Positions 1 to 11,830 of a DNA stretch of 64,000 nt are shown one piece after another. The notes beneath the pieces were generated by a model, which was not told where the DNA came from, did no database searches, and was given only the letters and a program-made list of their open reading frames with translations. Position 1 is the stretch's first letter. Each line of letters opens with the position of its first letter. The DNA is taken from the NCBI GenBank assembly GCA_964023275.1, contig OZ029920.1:1954572-2018571 (forward strand), written 5' to 3'. The DNA is from Norana najaformis (Eukaryota > Annelida > Clitellata > Crassiclitellata > Hormogastridae). The position numbers and the translations under genes were made by a program.

Positions 1-378
1 GAAAATCCGATGAAAATTCAAATACAAACGGGTCGGCAACAACACGCCGAAGCGCAAGCATGACGTCATGAAAAGAACCTGGAACGGATGGAATGTAAGT
101 AAGTAAGTATGTAAGACATTTGTTAACACGCCATGTGTCCATCGGCAGAGCGAAGAATCGTAGGCGGCACTCCTTTGATACTCAAAATGCCAGTAACACT
201 TCCATGGCTAAATGTCAGCTGGCGCTCTTGGCTTCCCCTCTTCAGCTGTTTGTCTCAGCGCCTGCATTAAGCTGTTTTTTCTTAAGCAGGGCTTGTGCAC
301 AGCTGAGAAATTTTAGCAAATTATGTCAAGTGTATTTATAGAGAATTAGGTTAGGAAAAGGCTGAATGAACAACTAAC

Positions 379-1292
379 ATGAACTGCATATGAATTCTTT
401 TCGCTGGCTCCTTGTGTTCCGTGGCAGTTGCTAAGGTCAGCCAGTCCCCTGCGGTCTTCTCAAGTAGGTTGAGAGCCTTCTCATAGCATCCAATGCTCGT
501 CAAGGGTACATCTGCATCAGGAAACATTCGGAAGCCAAATCGATCATCAAGAATAACAGGCTTCTCCAACGCCATCTCTGAAGAACCGATCGCATTCATC
601 GTTTCCGGATGCAAAAACACAAAGTTGCCAATCCAGCCGTCGTGATAACGGTCACCTGAAAAACGCAGGAACTTCCTAAGACCAACTGATAAAATTAAAT
701 GCACATCAATTTAAATTTTCCCAAGAACAGTTAGGGCATTCGTTCAAAGTGACTTTCCTAAGCCAGGAGGCATCAGCTGTCACCTTCTAAGAACCTCCCA
801 GAGTGCCTTTGAAGATTGTTTAAAAGCAATAATAAATGAATGGATATATACATCTACACCAAACACCTAAGACCAAGTGGTTTACTCTAGCTCTACTGAT
901 ATCCAGGGCAAAGAACTAATCAAATCTAAAGACTTCTATAGCACCGTTACCATAATGCCCAAGGAATCATTAGTTTAGACCTAAATAACATCAAAGAACT
1001 GATAGAACGAAAAATGAAACTGACAAAATTACGGTTCCTATAAGGTATCGAGCATTCGATGCTTTTCGAATGCCTTACCACACATGAGGTGGATAGACGC
1101 AGTGAGACGGTTGTTTCGGATGAGGCTGTGACTTGGCTTTGCGTTCTGAGTGACGTCGTCATTTCGTCGTTCGGCTGAACAGACGTCCCAGTGCTTTGCT
1201 TTGTCTTCAGTCGAATGAAGAGCTGAACAACAATCGCACGTCATCCACTTGGCCGACTCCTTCACTCCAGTCTTCTTTGGAGTCTTCTTCAT
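379..1292 (-). CDS. 5' part of an unidentified gene (two exons), running off the left edge
   Basis: Two exons fit together on the minus strand. Exon 1 runs 1292 to 1079: ATG, lysine-rich start, then a CxxC...HxxxC zinc-binding-like cluster (CDCC ... HWDVC), ending at a GTAAGG donor in phase 1. Exon 2 starts at 655 after a TTTTTCAG acceptor, which restores phase 1, and runs to about 379 (GTTAGT donor). It encodes a hydrophobic, proline-containing stretch (FVFLHPETMNAIG ... KPVILDD) and ends near KEPAKRIH. The matching splice phases and absence of stops support real coding exons. The 'LHPETM...PVIL' pattern recalls the substrate-binding N-domain of Cdc48/AFG2-type AAA ATPases, but that is a weak resemblance; the ATPase modules would lie outside the window. 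The downstream donor is the least certain boundary, and further 5' exons are possible. Confidence 0.45.
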
Positions 1293-1390
1293 CCTCACCT
1301 GCCAACTGCACATAACATTTTTACATACATATACGTGGAATCTATACACATATACAGATATTAACAAAATAAGAAACCAGGTGAGTTTTT

Positions 1391-1580
1391 GTGATGCATA
1401 TAAGAATGCTTGAGAAAGTGTTTTCACGAAATGCATTTTGCCAGATAAACTCTTGCAGATACGTTGGAAACAAATTGCAACTGTTGCCAAATTGTCTGTT
1501 CAATTTGTGTTTGGCACACATCCACATGTCCTCCACGTTTCGTGTGAGTACTTCAACAATGTTTGGATCTACGAAGTTGG
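1391..1580 (+). repeat. Dispersed repeat, copy A (partner at 10490-10680 in reverse orientation)
   Basis: This segment aligns over about 190 bases with the reverse complement of 10490-10680, with many substitutions but shared blocks such as TTTGCCAG, GCCAAATTGT and TTTGGATCTACGAAG. Both copies have short broken ORFs with related peptides. It looks like an old transposon-derived sequence; the family is not recognised. Confidence 0.55.
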
Positions 1581-1978
1581 ATTGATGCAGAACAGCAGAA
1601 TGCCTGAAAATGCTGCCTTCTAAGTTCTCCAGATTAGAATAAGCACTCCATTTCTCCAGATTAGAATAAGCACTCCATCCTCTCAGATTTGATAGGAGGT
1701 CCTGGAAGGATGTATTGTAACATTACAACTTCCGCAGTTACGTCCGTCTGATTTGCTACTGGAAGCCCAAAACATTTTCTAGATCGTCTTTCAACGCTGG
1801 ATTACTCACTAACTTCTTAGGTGGGAGTCCTTCCGATAGCCTGCAGTGCTCTAATTTCTTTTGCAGTCTGGGGTTGCCATATTGTTTATAAGTAGGGCGA
1901 TCGCAAGCGTCTTTCTCGTGGATTACAAAAAATCGTGTATGTATTTTATGACCAGTTGGATCAGACAGAAGATGTAGG

Positions 1979-2174
1979 GGCAATCTTATAGTATCGTGGT
2001 CCAATGTTTCCATTAGCATGTGGGCGTGGCTTCAGCCCTTGCTGCAGCCATATCTCGGTGGACAAGATGAAGTGTTAGGGCTAGGGTTAGTTGCAGCAGC
2101 CAGGGCTCCAGCAAGGGCTGAAGCCACGCCCACATGCTAATGGAAACACTGGACCACGATACTATAAGATTGCC
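1979..2174. repeat. Inverted repeat, 71-nt arms around a 54-nt spacer
   Basis: The left arm 1979-2049 pairs with the right arm 2104-2174 with two mismatches. The spacer 2050-2103 contains telomere-like GGGCTAGGGTTAG. Several apparent minus-strand ORFs over this interval are made by the palindrome and are not supported as genes. Confidence 0.85.
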
Positions 2175-2779
2175 GATGTAGGTTTCAGACGGATGGAGAA
2201 ATAAGACCGAGGAGCTTGTTTCGACAGCAAATATCAGGTTACGACAGGCGATGTTGAGCACGAGTGTGAGACAGCGCTGAAAAGGACAATCGTAATACCG
2301 CATATGAGCAATTCTGCGACTCTCCGCCAACTCTAATTAACATTGCTAAACTTTACCTAGATTAATATCAATTGCATCAGTGAAAAGTGAACGGCGGTGT
2401 TTGATGAGTCGTTGATCAAACCTTTCGAAATAAGTTGTTTTTTCGGAAATAATGTCAACACGTGCAGTAATAACACCATAGATATAACACACAGCACCAC
2501 AAACGATATACGAAGATATTATTTAGAGCAGCGAATGGGGCCACTGCCAAAGCAATGCATTCTGGTCTCTTCGTAGGCATCACAGAACCTCCTAATATGT
2601 ACGCTGTCTGTGGTAGAAACAGAACCATAGCAGTGATTTTCCCCACTGTAAGCAAACCATCGATAACATACTGGTTCTACTTTAAACAACCTTCGAATAA
2701 TCGTATTGATTATTGTAATTCTTTTCTGTTTTTTGTCACAAAAGCAAATTTTTTAAAGTTGTAAAGAGTTCAGAACTCA

Positions 2780-3300
2780 TTAACTGGGATGATTTTACAG
2801 ATACTACTAAAGCATGATCGCAATACTCCAGTTCTTAAATCATTGCGTTAGCTCCCTGTTGGGCAGAGAATAAAACTTGATGCAACCGCCTCTAATAAAT
2901 TGCATTCTGGTCAGCCCCAGTACCTTCAACACGTGCTTACTCCTCGGACTTAAGTAATTATCGCCCCTCCACTAGATCCTTAAATTTTCTTTCTCCTGCT
3001 ATAACTCGAGTGACCTTTGCTCTTGAATCTGGGCTTTTCTGCTGTTAGCCCGTGGTTCTGAATTGCAATCTGTTCACTCTGCTGTGTCTTCGATATCTGT
3101 ACATTTTCAACTAAAGACATTATTTTGTTTCAGCTTGCCGTGCTAATCCTCCTTAGGCTATCTTTCAATCCCACAGCGCTGACCATCTGAATTTGACCGG
3201 ATTGAGATTATGTTTTGAAGTGTCATCGATTGATGCCTGGTGCATTACTAAAATAGCGCTATAGAAGTTCTAAGATTATATTAGATTAGATACTAGATTA
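2780..3300 (+). mobile_element. Degraded non-LTR retrotransposon 3' end (LINE C-terminus)
   Basis: Translation with stops and frameshifts gives the familiar C-terminal pattern of CR1/L2-like LINE proteins: TPVLKSL..LPVGQRIK, then LHSGQPQYLQ and a late hydrophobic/basic tail. It ends in an AT-rich ATTAGATTAGATA-type tail near 3290. The copy is long dead. Confidence 0.6.
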
Positions 3301-4216
3301 AATATCCTTTCGGTACCTTCCGACTTAAACTATAATTTGATGCCAATACACTTAATATTTATGCTCAGTTGAGGTCCAATCGACATTCTTAATTCAAACC
3401 GATAACCTTCTCGTATGACTATTTAATTTTTGAAAGAATTTGAAAAATCATAGCTCTATAAAATTACCGCGCCCCTCTCGCAGCAGACATAATATTACAT
3501 CTGTGGCAGCTGTAGAAGATCACGTTGTGGACTTGTTAAACAAGTGACTGAAAGTTGATCTGAGAGAACTGCAAAATCTAAATAATCACTGATGTAAACG
3601 GTGTCAGTTTCATGACATTGCTGTACTAATTACGCTTCAGTAAGTGAAAATTCAGCCAGGGCTTGGCGATCTGTTGCCTCGCCATTACTCCCAGCCATCG
3701 TACCGGGATAGATTTCGGCAACAGTTACCGATTCGGATCAGACTTCGTGTGACGATAGGAGCACAATCGTAGTCATAATCTCGAGATTTAAACAGCGCCC
3801 AACGAAAGCTAAGTCGCAGGTTCTAGCAGACCAACACCCCTCCTGTTGTTCTTCTCCGTAAAATTCATCTCCAACTCTCTGGAATTATATCCTAGAGTTA
3901 TGTATGGCATCATGCTTTCTGCTCGCCTTTTGCAATTTCTAAAGTCTCATACGAAACTGAACGCTGTGAAACTCCCACCACGCTTTTATGCATATCGTTT
4001 TCACTGCAGCTACAAACACTCCACCACAGTTGCCTTTCTGCCTGACTTTTGGATTTTGATGCAGAATCAGACCAGCCTGTCGTAATTATTTTATCTTTAC
4101 AGACCAAATGCCTTGTATTAAACTGATAACCTTGACTTGCCAAATTTAGGTAATAAGAAGCAAACAGTAATAGCAGTGATGATGGTGGTGAAGATGATGA
4201 TGACTTACTTTTAGAC
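3301..4216. other. Intergenic stretch upstream of DNMT2
   Basis: No coding exon is supported. About 3774-3835 and 4010-4085 hold short degraded pieces of the LINE-tail family also seen at 11428, 26536, 37449 and 52164. The DNMT2 promoter and any 5' untranslated exon should lie here, but no clear core promoter motif was found. Confidence 0.4.
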
Positions 4217-7200
4217 ATGGATACGGGGAAAAAGTTGGTCATCTTAGAACTGTACAGTGGCATTGGTGGAATGCATTGCGCATTGGAAGGTAAGTCAGAT
4301 GAAAACAGAATGTTGAGGAAATGCTCTAATAAATCAAAAAAACATTTTATAAATCTGTTTTTATTTTTTGATACAAAAAAGTTTATTTAATATCAATTGA
4401 TGTAAAAAGAGAAATGAAAGCACTAATGTAAAATATTGGTACAGTGGAGCCCCTTTAGGAGCCTCATCAGATATTGCAGATAACTAGGTTACTTGATAGT
4501 GAGGCCATTTAGAAAAAGCTGAATCATTCTTGGGATCTACGTCTCCAACTGCACGTTATCAGAATGTGTGCAATAATTACACTCAGAAGCTAAGAAGAGT
4601 CTGGTGCATTTCTTTTGTGCTAGGAAGCTGAATTGTTGTTTTAATTTTTGTAGCGAGTGGAATTCCGTTTGAAGTTGTCACGGCCATTGACATCAATCAG
4701 ATCTCAAATTCCATCTATTGTCACAACTTTCCGCAAACTAAACTTCGAACAAAGTGTTTGTCGGTAAAATTTATCACAAAGAACCTTTACTTGTTTTGCC
4801 AATCTGTGATTTTGACTGGATTTCTGTCCTGCTTCTTTTAACTTGAATTTGTCCAGATAATCCTACTCTGTGGCTACAGTTCTGCCAACTGATGCATAAT
4901 CTCTGGGTGTCATGTGTCACCCGCTGATCTTGACCACTCTCATCACTCTCCTCAAAGCTACATATAATCTTTCTCACAAGGTAACTTGACCACACATAAC
5001 ACAGTTTTCCTTTTAGATTCTGTATTAAAATCTTTCTTCTCAAAGAAAACTCTTCTATCACCTACCAACAATCACCACTACAAAGGACTAACCAACTACC
5101 AACTAACATTAAATCTACATACAAATACACACACATTGCACTCAAGCCCATACACCTCTGTCCACCTGAGCACATCAGATAATTGAGCTTCCTAGCTGCA
5201 CACACACTCGCGTCTTTCCACAACTCAACAATAAAAATTAATGCTGACATGGTCTGTTCAAAATCCTTCTGTGCTAGCTATACCTCGGTTTAAAATTAGC
5301 TGAAGAATTGACTAGTTGGTCAGTTCGCTGGTAATATTAGACAGTAAATAACTGTTGAAATGGTTCTGTGTGTTTTATCATCAGACACTGACGCTGTCTG
5401 AGTTGGAGAGCTTTGGAGCTGATCTGGTGACGATGAGTCCTCCGTGTCAACCATTCACGAGGGTCGGAAAGCAACGAGACGCTGCTGATGAAAGGACGAA
5501 GTCGCTGCTCCACTTCCTCGACCTTCTGCCCAAGTAGTGGTTCGAGTCCATTCTTTCTCTTTTGCACAACTTCCTGATCTAGTTTGATGTCTCTAGTTAG
5601 CACGAGTGGCAAATGGTAAATGGATATGTCTAGCGTATAGAGGGATTCAATCCCAAGAAAAGTGCTGTATAACTGAGAAGAGTCTAAATGCTTCAAACCT
5701 TAAAGAGGCAAGTGAAGATGATGTAGGAATGTCCTGTTGCAAAGCATTCTATAGGTAGCTGAGAAACTTACTTTGGCTTGGTTTTCAGTTCGTTGGAACT
5801 TCCTGCCTCTGATTTGATACACAATGTTTTTTCAGGACTGTAAAAAGAGACACTACTTAATCGAAATGAGACGCAGATGCATATGGTGCCTGTTCAAGAG
5901 AAGCTCTTTAGCGTTTCTGCGCATATTTATGTTGGAACTGTACTATATTGTTGCATGGAATTTGCTGCTAGCTGATCTTTTCATGCTTCTGCTTTCAGAC
6001 TGGACAAGATTCCCAACTACATTCTCCTAGAGAACGTCAAAGGCTTTGAGACGTCTTTAACGAGAGATGTCATGTTGAAGGTCCTTGAAAAACTCGACTT
6101 TGTATTTCAGGTGATTTAAATTTTAATCATTTTAGCTGAATTTCAAAAAATAGTTTTTTCTCCATCAGAGAGAAACGTGTTTTTCATTCTTCGTTTACAG
6201 GTGTACGATGGAATTTCGAGTCAAGTAATTGACTTGTTGAGTGACTTGTGGTGGTGACTTTTTATGTGCGTACACATGTATGCATATAGCTGCTATAAAA
6301 AATTATACATAAAAAAATAAAATAAAAATACCCTGTCAAAGGTGCTATAGTGTTCACAGTTTTCTCTTGAATGAAAGGGAGATCAAGGCGGAAGCAGGAG
6401 CTAAGACCAGAGCCACTGAGACCAAAGGGTGAAAGGAGTTTTGTTCCAATGTAAATCTGTGATTACAATTACATTTATTATGACTTGAGAATAACAAGAT
6501 ACAATATGCAGACGTCTTTATTTCTAGGAATTTCTTCTGACTCCTCTGCAGTTTTCAATTCCAAATTCTCGTCTGAGGTATTACGTTCTGGCCAAACGAA
6601 GGCCGCTGATGTTCTGCTTCAAAACACAACTGCACGTAAGTACAGAGTGCCATCTTAAGCAGTGACTTTAACTTGCTAAAAACGGCCGAAGTTGGGAATC
6701 TATGCAGCTGTGTACCAGGGCATTTACAGCACCCCTTCTAAGAACCTCTTGATGGGCACTCCTAACCAACCTAAACGATGTTATAGCTCAGTGTGAACAG
6801 CCAGTTCATCGACGTGTGACTGAAGCTACAGTGGTGGGAATTTGAAAAATATTATTGGTGCTTTAGAGACGGCATACATAAATCTGAGTGGACTTGTTTT
6901 GTCTCAGTTGCTGTTCCTTTCAGCTGTGATATTCTGGAACTGAACTCTGAAGTTTATAGACTTTACACGTGAGTTGAGGTGAGGTGAGATAAGGCATTAG
7001 CTTGATTTCACCTGGTGTTCTGTCTATAACAGCAAATACGGAATTGTGGTCAAATCACATATTTCATCTCGGGCAGTGTATTTAAGAAACACTTAATTTA
7101 TGTGTTCAATTTTTGGCAAATTGTTGTGCAAGAAATGCCTCATAATTAGAGAAATTGGTTCTGGATGCATCATTCTCAATTGTCTCTCTGTTGGTTTGAT

Positions 7201-10200
7201 GTAGATTCACAAGACACTGCCGACCTTAACGACAGAATCCACAGCTGACGATGACCGCCTTCAGGTGCATCATTCGTTGCTGGATGATGCAGAAACACTT
7301 CAGTCCAACGACACCACTAACCAAGAAACATCCAGTTTGAAGGAACCTTCTCAAAAGCCTAATAATTTTGACTTCCAGGTTCATAGTTTGCATATCAGTT
7401 GTGATTCAGGTTTTGAACCTTCAGAACGACAGAGGCTGTCTCCATCGTCTGGGAGAAACCTTGAAGTTTCTTGCGTTCAGGAGACGATTGCGCATCCGGT
7501 TGCTCGGCCGTTGTCTGAATATCTGGAGGATCAACCGGACGAGTATTTTGAGCAATTTCTGCTGCCTAAGAAATTCTACCGCTATTTCTGGGTGATGGAT
7601 CTGGCACAGAAGAACTCGACCAACACTTGCTGTTTCACCAAAAGGTCAGAGGTCATCCAGAACAGCTGCCCTTGGAAGATATTAAGAGTAAATTCAAATA
7701 ACTAATGCAAACTTGATTAGCTGGTTCACTAAAAATGGAATTGGGGAAATGGCAAATATGATAAAGTCATTATTCAGGATAGTCTAACAGTTTAGAATTA
7801 AGGATTGATAGAAAAAATTTCTGGGAAAACTCATTCAATTCGCTTATATCAGTTATACTGGAATTTATCAAAAGATGTCTTGCAGTGAATGCAGATTGTA
7901 GACTGGAAAATGCAGAATGATATTTGGACAAAGGAAGAGATTGACTTTGAGTTCAAACTTTTATAACATCTGCTATCGCTCAGCAGTTTTTTTCATTTCT
8001 GGTAAACAAAGACTTTGTTGGACTAATCAACTGAACTGCTTCTTATCTTGCCAGATACGGACATCACATTGAAGGTGCTGGATCTGTCGTTCAGATGAAG
8101 CTGTCACAGAGAGACTTGGTAAAAATATTTTGATTTTTAGTTTAATTGTTAAATGCAAAGTAACCAGTTTCTACTGGATTTTTCGAAATAGGAGAAATTG
8201 TGCACAGGAATCTGTTTGTTTTTCTGTATGATCTCAGTGAAACTACCTTCGTAGTGAGTCACTTGCGTTCTTTACAACATTCTGTCAAACTGTTGTTTGG
8301 TTCGTCTGTTGAAGACGTTAACAATTCTGGATTGCAATTAATAATAATGTCGCAACACATCTGTGGCTGAAGAAACGGCCTTCGTGGCCAGTCGTTCTTG
8401 TGTATACAAGTACATCATTTAGTGAAAGTAGTTGGCCGTTGTTCATACATATGTATGTATGTATGTATGTGTGCTCGTATGTATGTATGTATGTATGTAG
8501 GTATGTATGTAGGTATGTATGTAGGTATGCATGCTCGTATGCAACTGGCTATTTGTACAGCACCTTTAAAGAACCTCACAGTGGCATCATTACATAAGTT
8601 AGTTCTCTTTATATGTTTAGATAGGATATTGTTATTATTTCTGCATTTATTAAGCACCACATCAGTCATTGGCACTGAGTAATTGTGAGTGACGGACTTG
8701 CTTTAGAGCCCTACACGGTAACCGTCTGAGGGGTGGAGGATTGAACCCAAGCGCTTTATCCAGTCGGCTTCCGTGTGCCGTTTGTTTAGTTGTCTGGTGC
8801 ACTAACTACTTGTTTTAGGCAGGTAAATCGTTATTTTGGATGAAACTTGGTTTTCTTTCTTAGACGGAATTCCGAGCCTTAGGGACGATGGTTGAGGAAT
8901 GTGCGAAGGGAATCGAGGCTCTTCAGCTGCGCTTCTTCACTCCTAGGGAAATAGCGAATCTCATGTGCTTTCCTCCGCACTTCGGTCAGTTGCAATTTTT
9001 CCTTTTATGTGAAATAGATGGCCATGTTTCAACACTTCTGAAGCGTTCTTAAAACGTTACATTAAATTCTCATACGTCATGAAATAGCTTAGGACAAGGA
9101 AGAGCAGTGACAATAGCTTGCAATAAAAGATTTAAATAAACCAGGAAAACCAAATTCACTTAAGAAGTTTTCATTGAAGAGAGTTTATCTCACTCAGTGA
9201 CTCGGATGCCAATTCATGTGCTAGTGTACTAGATACTGGATACTGGATCCTGTGTTCGTTACGTCCTACGAAGATGTGTGGCTCTGACAGAGAAAAGGTG
9301 TTCCTCTGTGTTCCTTGTTAAATCCAAATGCTTATGTTAAGGATGGATTTGAATTTTCAGATGCGATTTCCCAACAATTCACATTTTACATTATCTTGGC
9401 AAAATTGAAGAAATTTTGAAATCCGGCTAGCATTGCCAAACTGCAGTGTGTCTAGAAGTCATTGGCCCAACTGTCATTGGCTGCTCCTGTACTGACAAAG
9501 CTACACTGGCTGCCTGTGGACTCCAGACTCACTTACAAGATAACTCTCTGTGATCAGCTACAGAAAACCTGTCTCTCCCTGCCTGACGTCAGATACTATT
9601 GGTCTGAATTCTCACGATGTGGATTCAAAAATTCTGCATCAGCCATCTAGAATAGTCTCCCCGATTACATTACTCACAACAACATCTCGCTAGACATATT
9701 CGTAAGACCCCTTGCTTTTATTGTCTGACCGCTGTGACCCACCCAAGCGCACAATTCCTCCCTCAGCCGATGGACATATGGGTATTAACAAATGCTTACT
9801 TAATTGAGGTATCAGCTTACAGAAACTGCTTGAAAGTCAGTTTGCAACAAATGGTGGTCCCTATTCTTGGCCAAAGTCACTTTATTAATAAATCTAGTGT
9901 TCGTTAATCCATCTTACCCGACAGCGGAATCTACTACCAGTATGCTTATCAAATGCCTCTGATCCAGTGCTGTCTACAGTAATCTAGTCGAGAGAATTCT
10001 ACATAGATCAGCTTCTTAGTAACGAACTGGTGTCAAGTTTATCATTTTTATTTAATTTATAAGTTATGCACTGCCTGATTTTATTCATCATTTAAAATTT
10101 TAGATTTTCCAGAGAACGTGACAAATCGTCAGTTGTACCGAGCCCTCGGCAACAGTGTCAACGTTCACGTCGTATCGTGTTTACTGAGAATGCTTGCTGG

Positions 10201-10204
10201 CTAA
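4217..10204 (+). CDS. TRDMT1: DNMT2 / tRNA (cytosine-38-C5) methyltransferase, complete, nine coding exons
   Basis: Exons: 4217-4289, 4654-4763, 5385-5533, 5999-6110, 6528-6635, 7205-7644, 8055-8118, 8864-8984, 10104-10204. Joined they give 425 residues in frame. DNMT2 enzymes transfer a methyl group from S-adenosylmethionine to C38 of tRNA-Asp and some other tRNAs, in the cytoplasm or nucleus. The motifs are in the expected order: motif [10 protein letters not shown] for cofactor binding, motif [11 protein letters not shown] with the catalytic Cys, motif [20 protein letters not shown], the DNMT2-diagnostic CFT triplet (CCFTKRYG, split across exons 6 and 7), [10 protein letters not shown], and motif [10 protein letters not shown] near the C-terminus. 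Length is slightly above the usual ~390 because exon 6 carries a polar insert before the target-recognition part. All catalytic residues are present, so the enzyme is probably active. Confidence 0.95.
8442..8530. repeat. Tetranucleotide microsatellite (TATG)n with GTAGGTATG variants
   Basis: A tract of TATG repeats lies in DNMT2 intron 7 (8119-8863). It produces repetitive Met/Tyr/Val/Cys ORFs on the plus strand and Thr/Tyr/Ile/His ORFs on the minus strand that are not genes. Confidence 0.9.
8625..8785 (-). mobile_element. Degraded tRNA-derived SINE (same family as 53421-53612)
   Basis: Read on the minus strand, the head has tRNA-like A-box and B-box remnants (GGGTTCAATCC), followed by a body shared with 53421-53612 (GTCACTCACAATTACTCAG...) and the common 3' tail containing TTAATAAATGCAG. 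Insertion in DNMT2 intron 7. Confidence 0.6.
9440..9790 (+). mobile_element. Degraded LINE C-terminus in the last DNMT2 intron
   Basis: The broken translation reads [20 protein letters not shown], then NSLPDYI. This is the conserved C-terminal pattern of CR1/L2-like reverse transcriptases (xPVLKxLHWLPVxxRIxYKI ... WNSLPxxI). It is interrupted by stops, so it is a fossil. Confidence 0.7.
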
Positions 10205-10489
10205 ATAACGTCTGATTCTTGACATTAGTCAACAACGGTTGATTATTCTATGTGCTGTTGCAACTTGTTAGAACTGGTATTCAGTAAAATACGCAATATG
10301 CAACTTACGCTGTTCGCAGTTAGGAAAATCACAGTCGATGGATTCAATACAAAGTGATGGTGCTCTGTAATTGTTCAAGGGCAAAATTAGACAATAATTG
10401 CCTGACTGTGGCAATCACCTACAAAGAAAACATCGTCGCCTCACAAGGCTGAAACGTGGTATTTTATGCAGTCGGTTTGTTTTGCATTA

Positions 10490-10680
10490 ACGGAGCTTCG
10501 TAGATCCAAAAGATGATGAGGTACACACACAAAACAGGGCTTTTGAATATGTGCGAAAAGGAAACTGAAAGAACAATTTGGCTTAAGCAGAGATTTGTTT
10601 GCAACATATTCGCAGGGGTTCAGCTGGCAAAGCACATTTCATCATGAAAACATTCTCTGAAACATTTTATGTACATCAGA
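10490..10680 (-). repeat. Dispersed repeat, copy B (partner of 1391-1580)
   Basis: Its reverse complement aligns with 1391-1580 over about 190 bases. A 64-residue minus-strand ORF here is the counterpart of one in copy A, but neither has support as a gene. Confidence 0.55.
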
Positions 10681-11427
10681 AATCCACTCGGTTGAACAGT
10701 TTCTTTAATTAACAAACAACGTTTTGGCATACATGTTGTATTGTGTTCGTTACTTTGTGATTGCATACTTACTTATTTATTGGAGAGTCGTGATGCATAG
10801 CTTGCAGCACTCTATTTTCTTCCAGTCTGTGGTGGCCAAATTCTTAATACATGATTGGCTTCAGGTTACTGAGGTTAATCATAACTAAACAGTAGTAATT
10901 CACAGACACTCGGTCACCACTGGGTAGTAGGCGAATATTGACGCATCTACTATTGATGCTGGTAAGCACTTTGGATAATAGCTCTGCGCTTTTAAATCTA
11001 AACCATTCCTTCTATCAGCACACACCCATTTATAGCGTTGGAATGGAAAAACAGCTGGTTACATGTAAATTTAACAGATCGAGGCAGTAAGGGAACTAAA
11101 GTTTTGGTGCTGAGAAACCAGTGAGTTGGGAAGCCTGTTTCAAGTTGATAATTAGTAAACTTACTAATAGAAGCTTACAGAACAAGAATATGAAGGCAAG
11201 GCGGGCAGTAGAACAAGGTTGGAACAAAGATTAAGTACAGCTTTCGTCTGGTCAGTTAGACCCATAGACTTACACTGCAGGAATTCCCCCCAGAATTACG
11301 ACAATTACCCAGCCAGCACACACCCACCCAGCCAGCACACACCCGTTGGACCAATGTTGGACCAGGGTAGGTATGCTGAATGGGTATCTGACCCATCCTA
11401 CAAAGTCATCAACACCATCCCTTGGAA

Positions 11428-11830
11428 TTTTTGCCCGGGTCTTTCACTCAAAACTGAAAACACTCCTCTTTCACAAATGTAATCCTGAATCCTCTTCTTA
11501 TCTATTTTACCGATCCTATTACAGACACCATCCACCGCAGCCGTCTGTCTGTCTGTCTTGCCGAATCTGACTCTTACTGCCTATCGATTTTGTTTTCACT
11601 GAGCCCCCGTGCTGGATCGCACGATTTGGCTTTCTCTGGGCACCGAAGAAAGCTCGAGTCCATCCACGTGTCGAAAGACCATAACCTGTTAACTAACTCC
11701 GCCACTCTCACTTTCACCTCGTTATGGCTAGATTAGCTGTTGAACTGCATGACCGAGTCTGAATGGACTAATCGCCTGTGAATAAATTGGTTCCACGTCT
11801 GGGCTTTTCTTAGGCGCTGAAGGTATCGGG
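11428..11830 (+). mobile_element. LINE 3'-end fragment (dispersed tail family)
   Basis: The block GGTCTTTCACTCAAAACTGA, then CATCCACCGCAGCCGTC, then CCTATCGATTTTGTTTT is repeated in the same order at 37449-37705 and, reversed, at 26536-26760 and 52164-52272. 'FHSKLKTLLFHK' matches the SFKxxLKTxLF ending of CR1/L2-type LINE proteins. Pieces of the tail continue to about 11830. Confidence 0.65.

Noticed and set aside
2050..2103. Interstitial telomere repeat
   Set aside because: Only about two imperfect TTAGGG units; too short to be telomere-derived with any confidence.
5534..5536. Apparent in-frame stop (TAG) in DNMT2 exon 3
   Set aside because: It lies at the splice donor (CCCAA|GTAGTG). Splicing to 5999 restores the conserved frame [14 protein letters not shown].
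6925..6973. Possible extra DNMT2 exon after CTTTCAG
   Set aside because: In the phase set by exon 5 it opens with a stop codon, and direct splicing of exon 5 to 7205 keeps the frame.
8415..8682. ORFs with MYVCMYVC and TYIPTYIP repeats
   Set aside because: Translations of the (TATG)n microsatellite in a DNMT2 intron.
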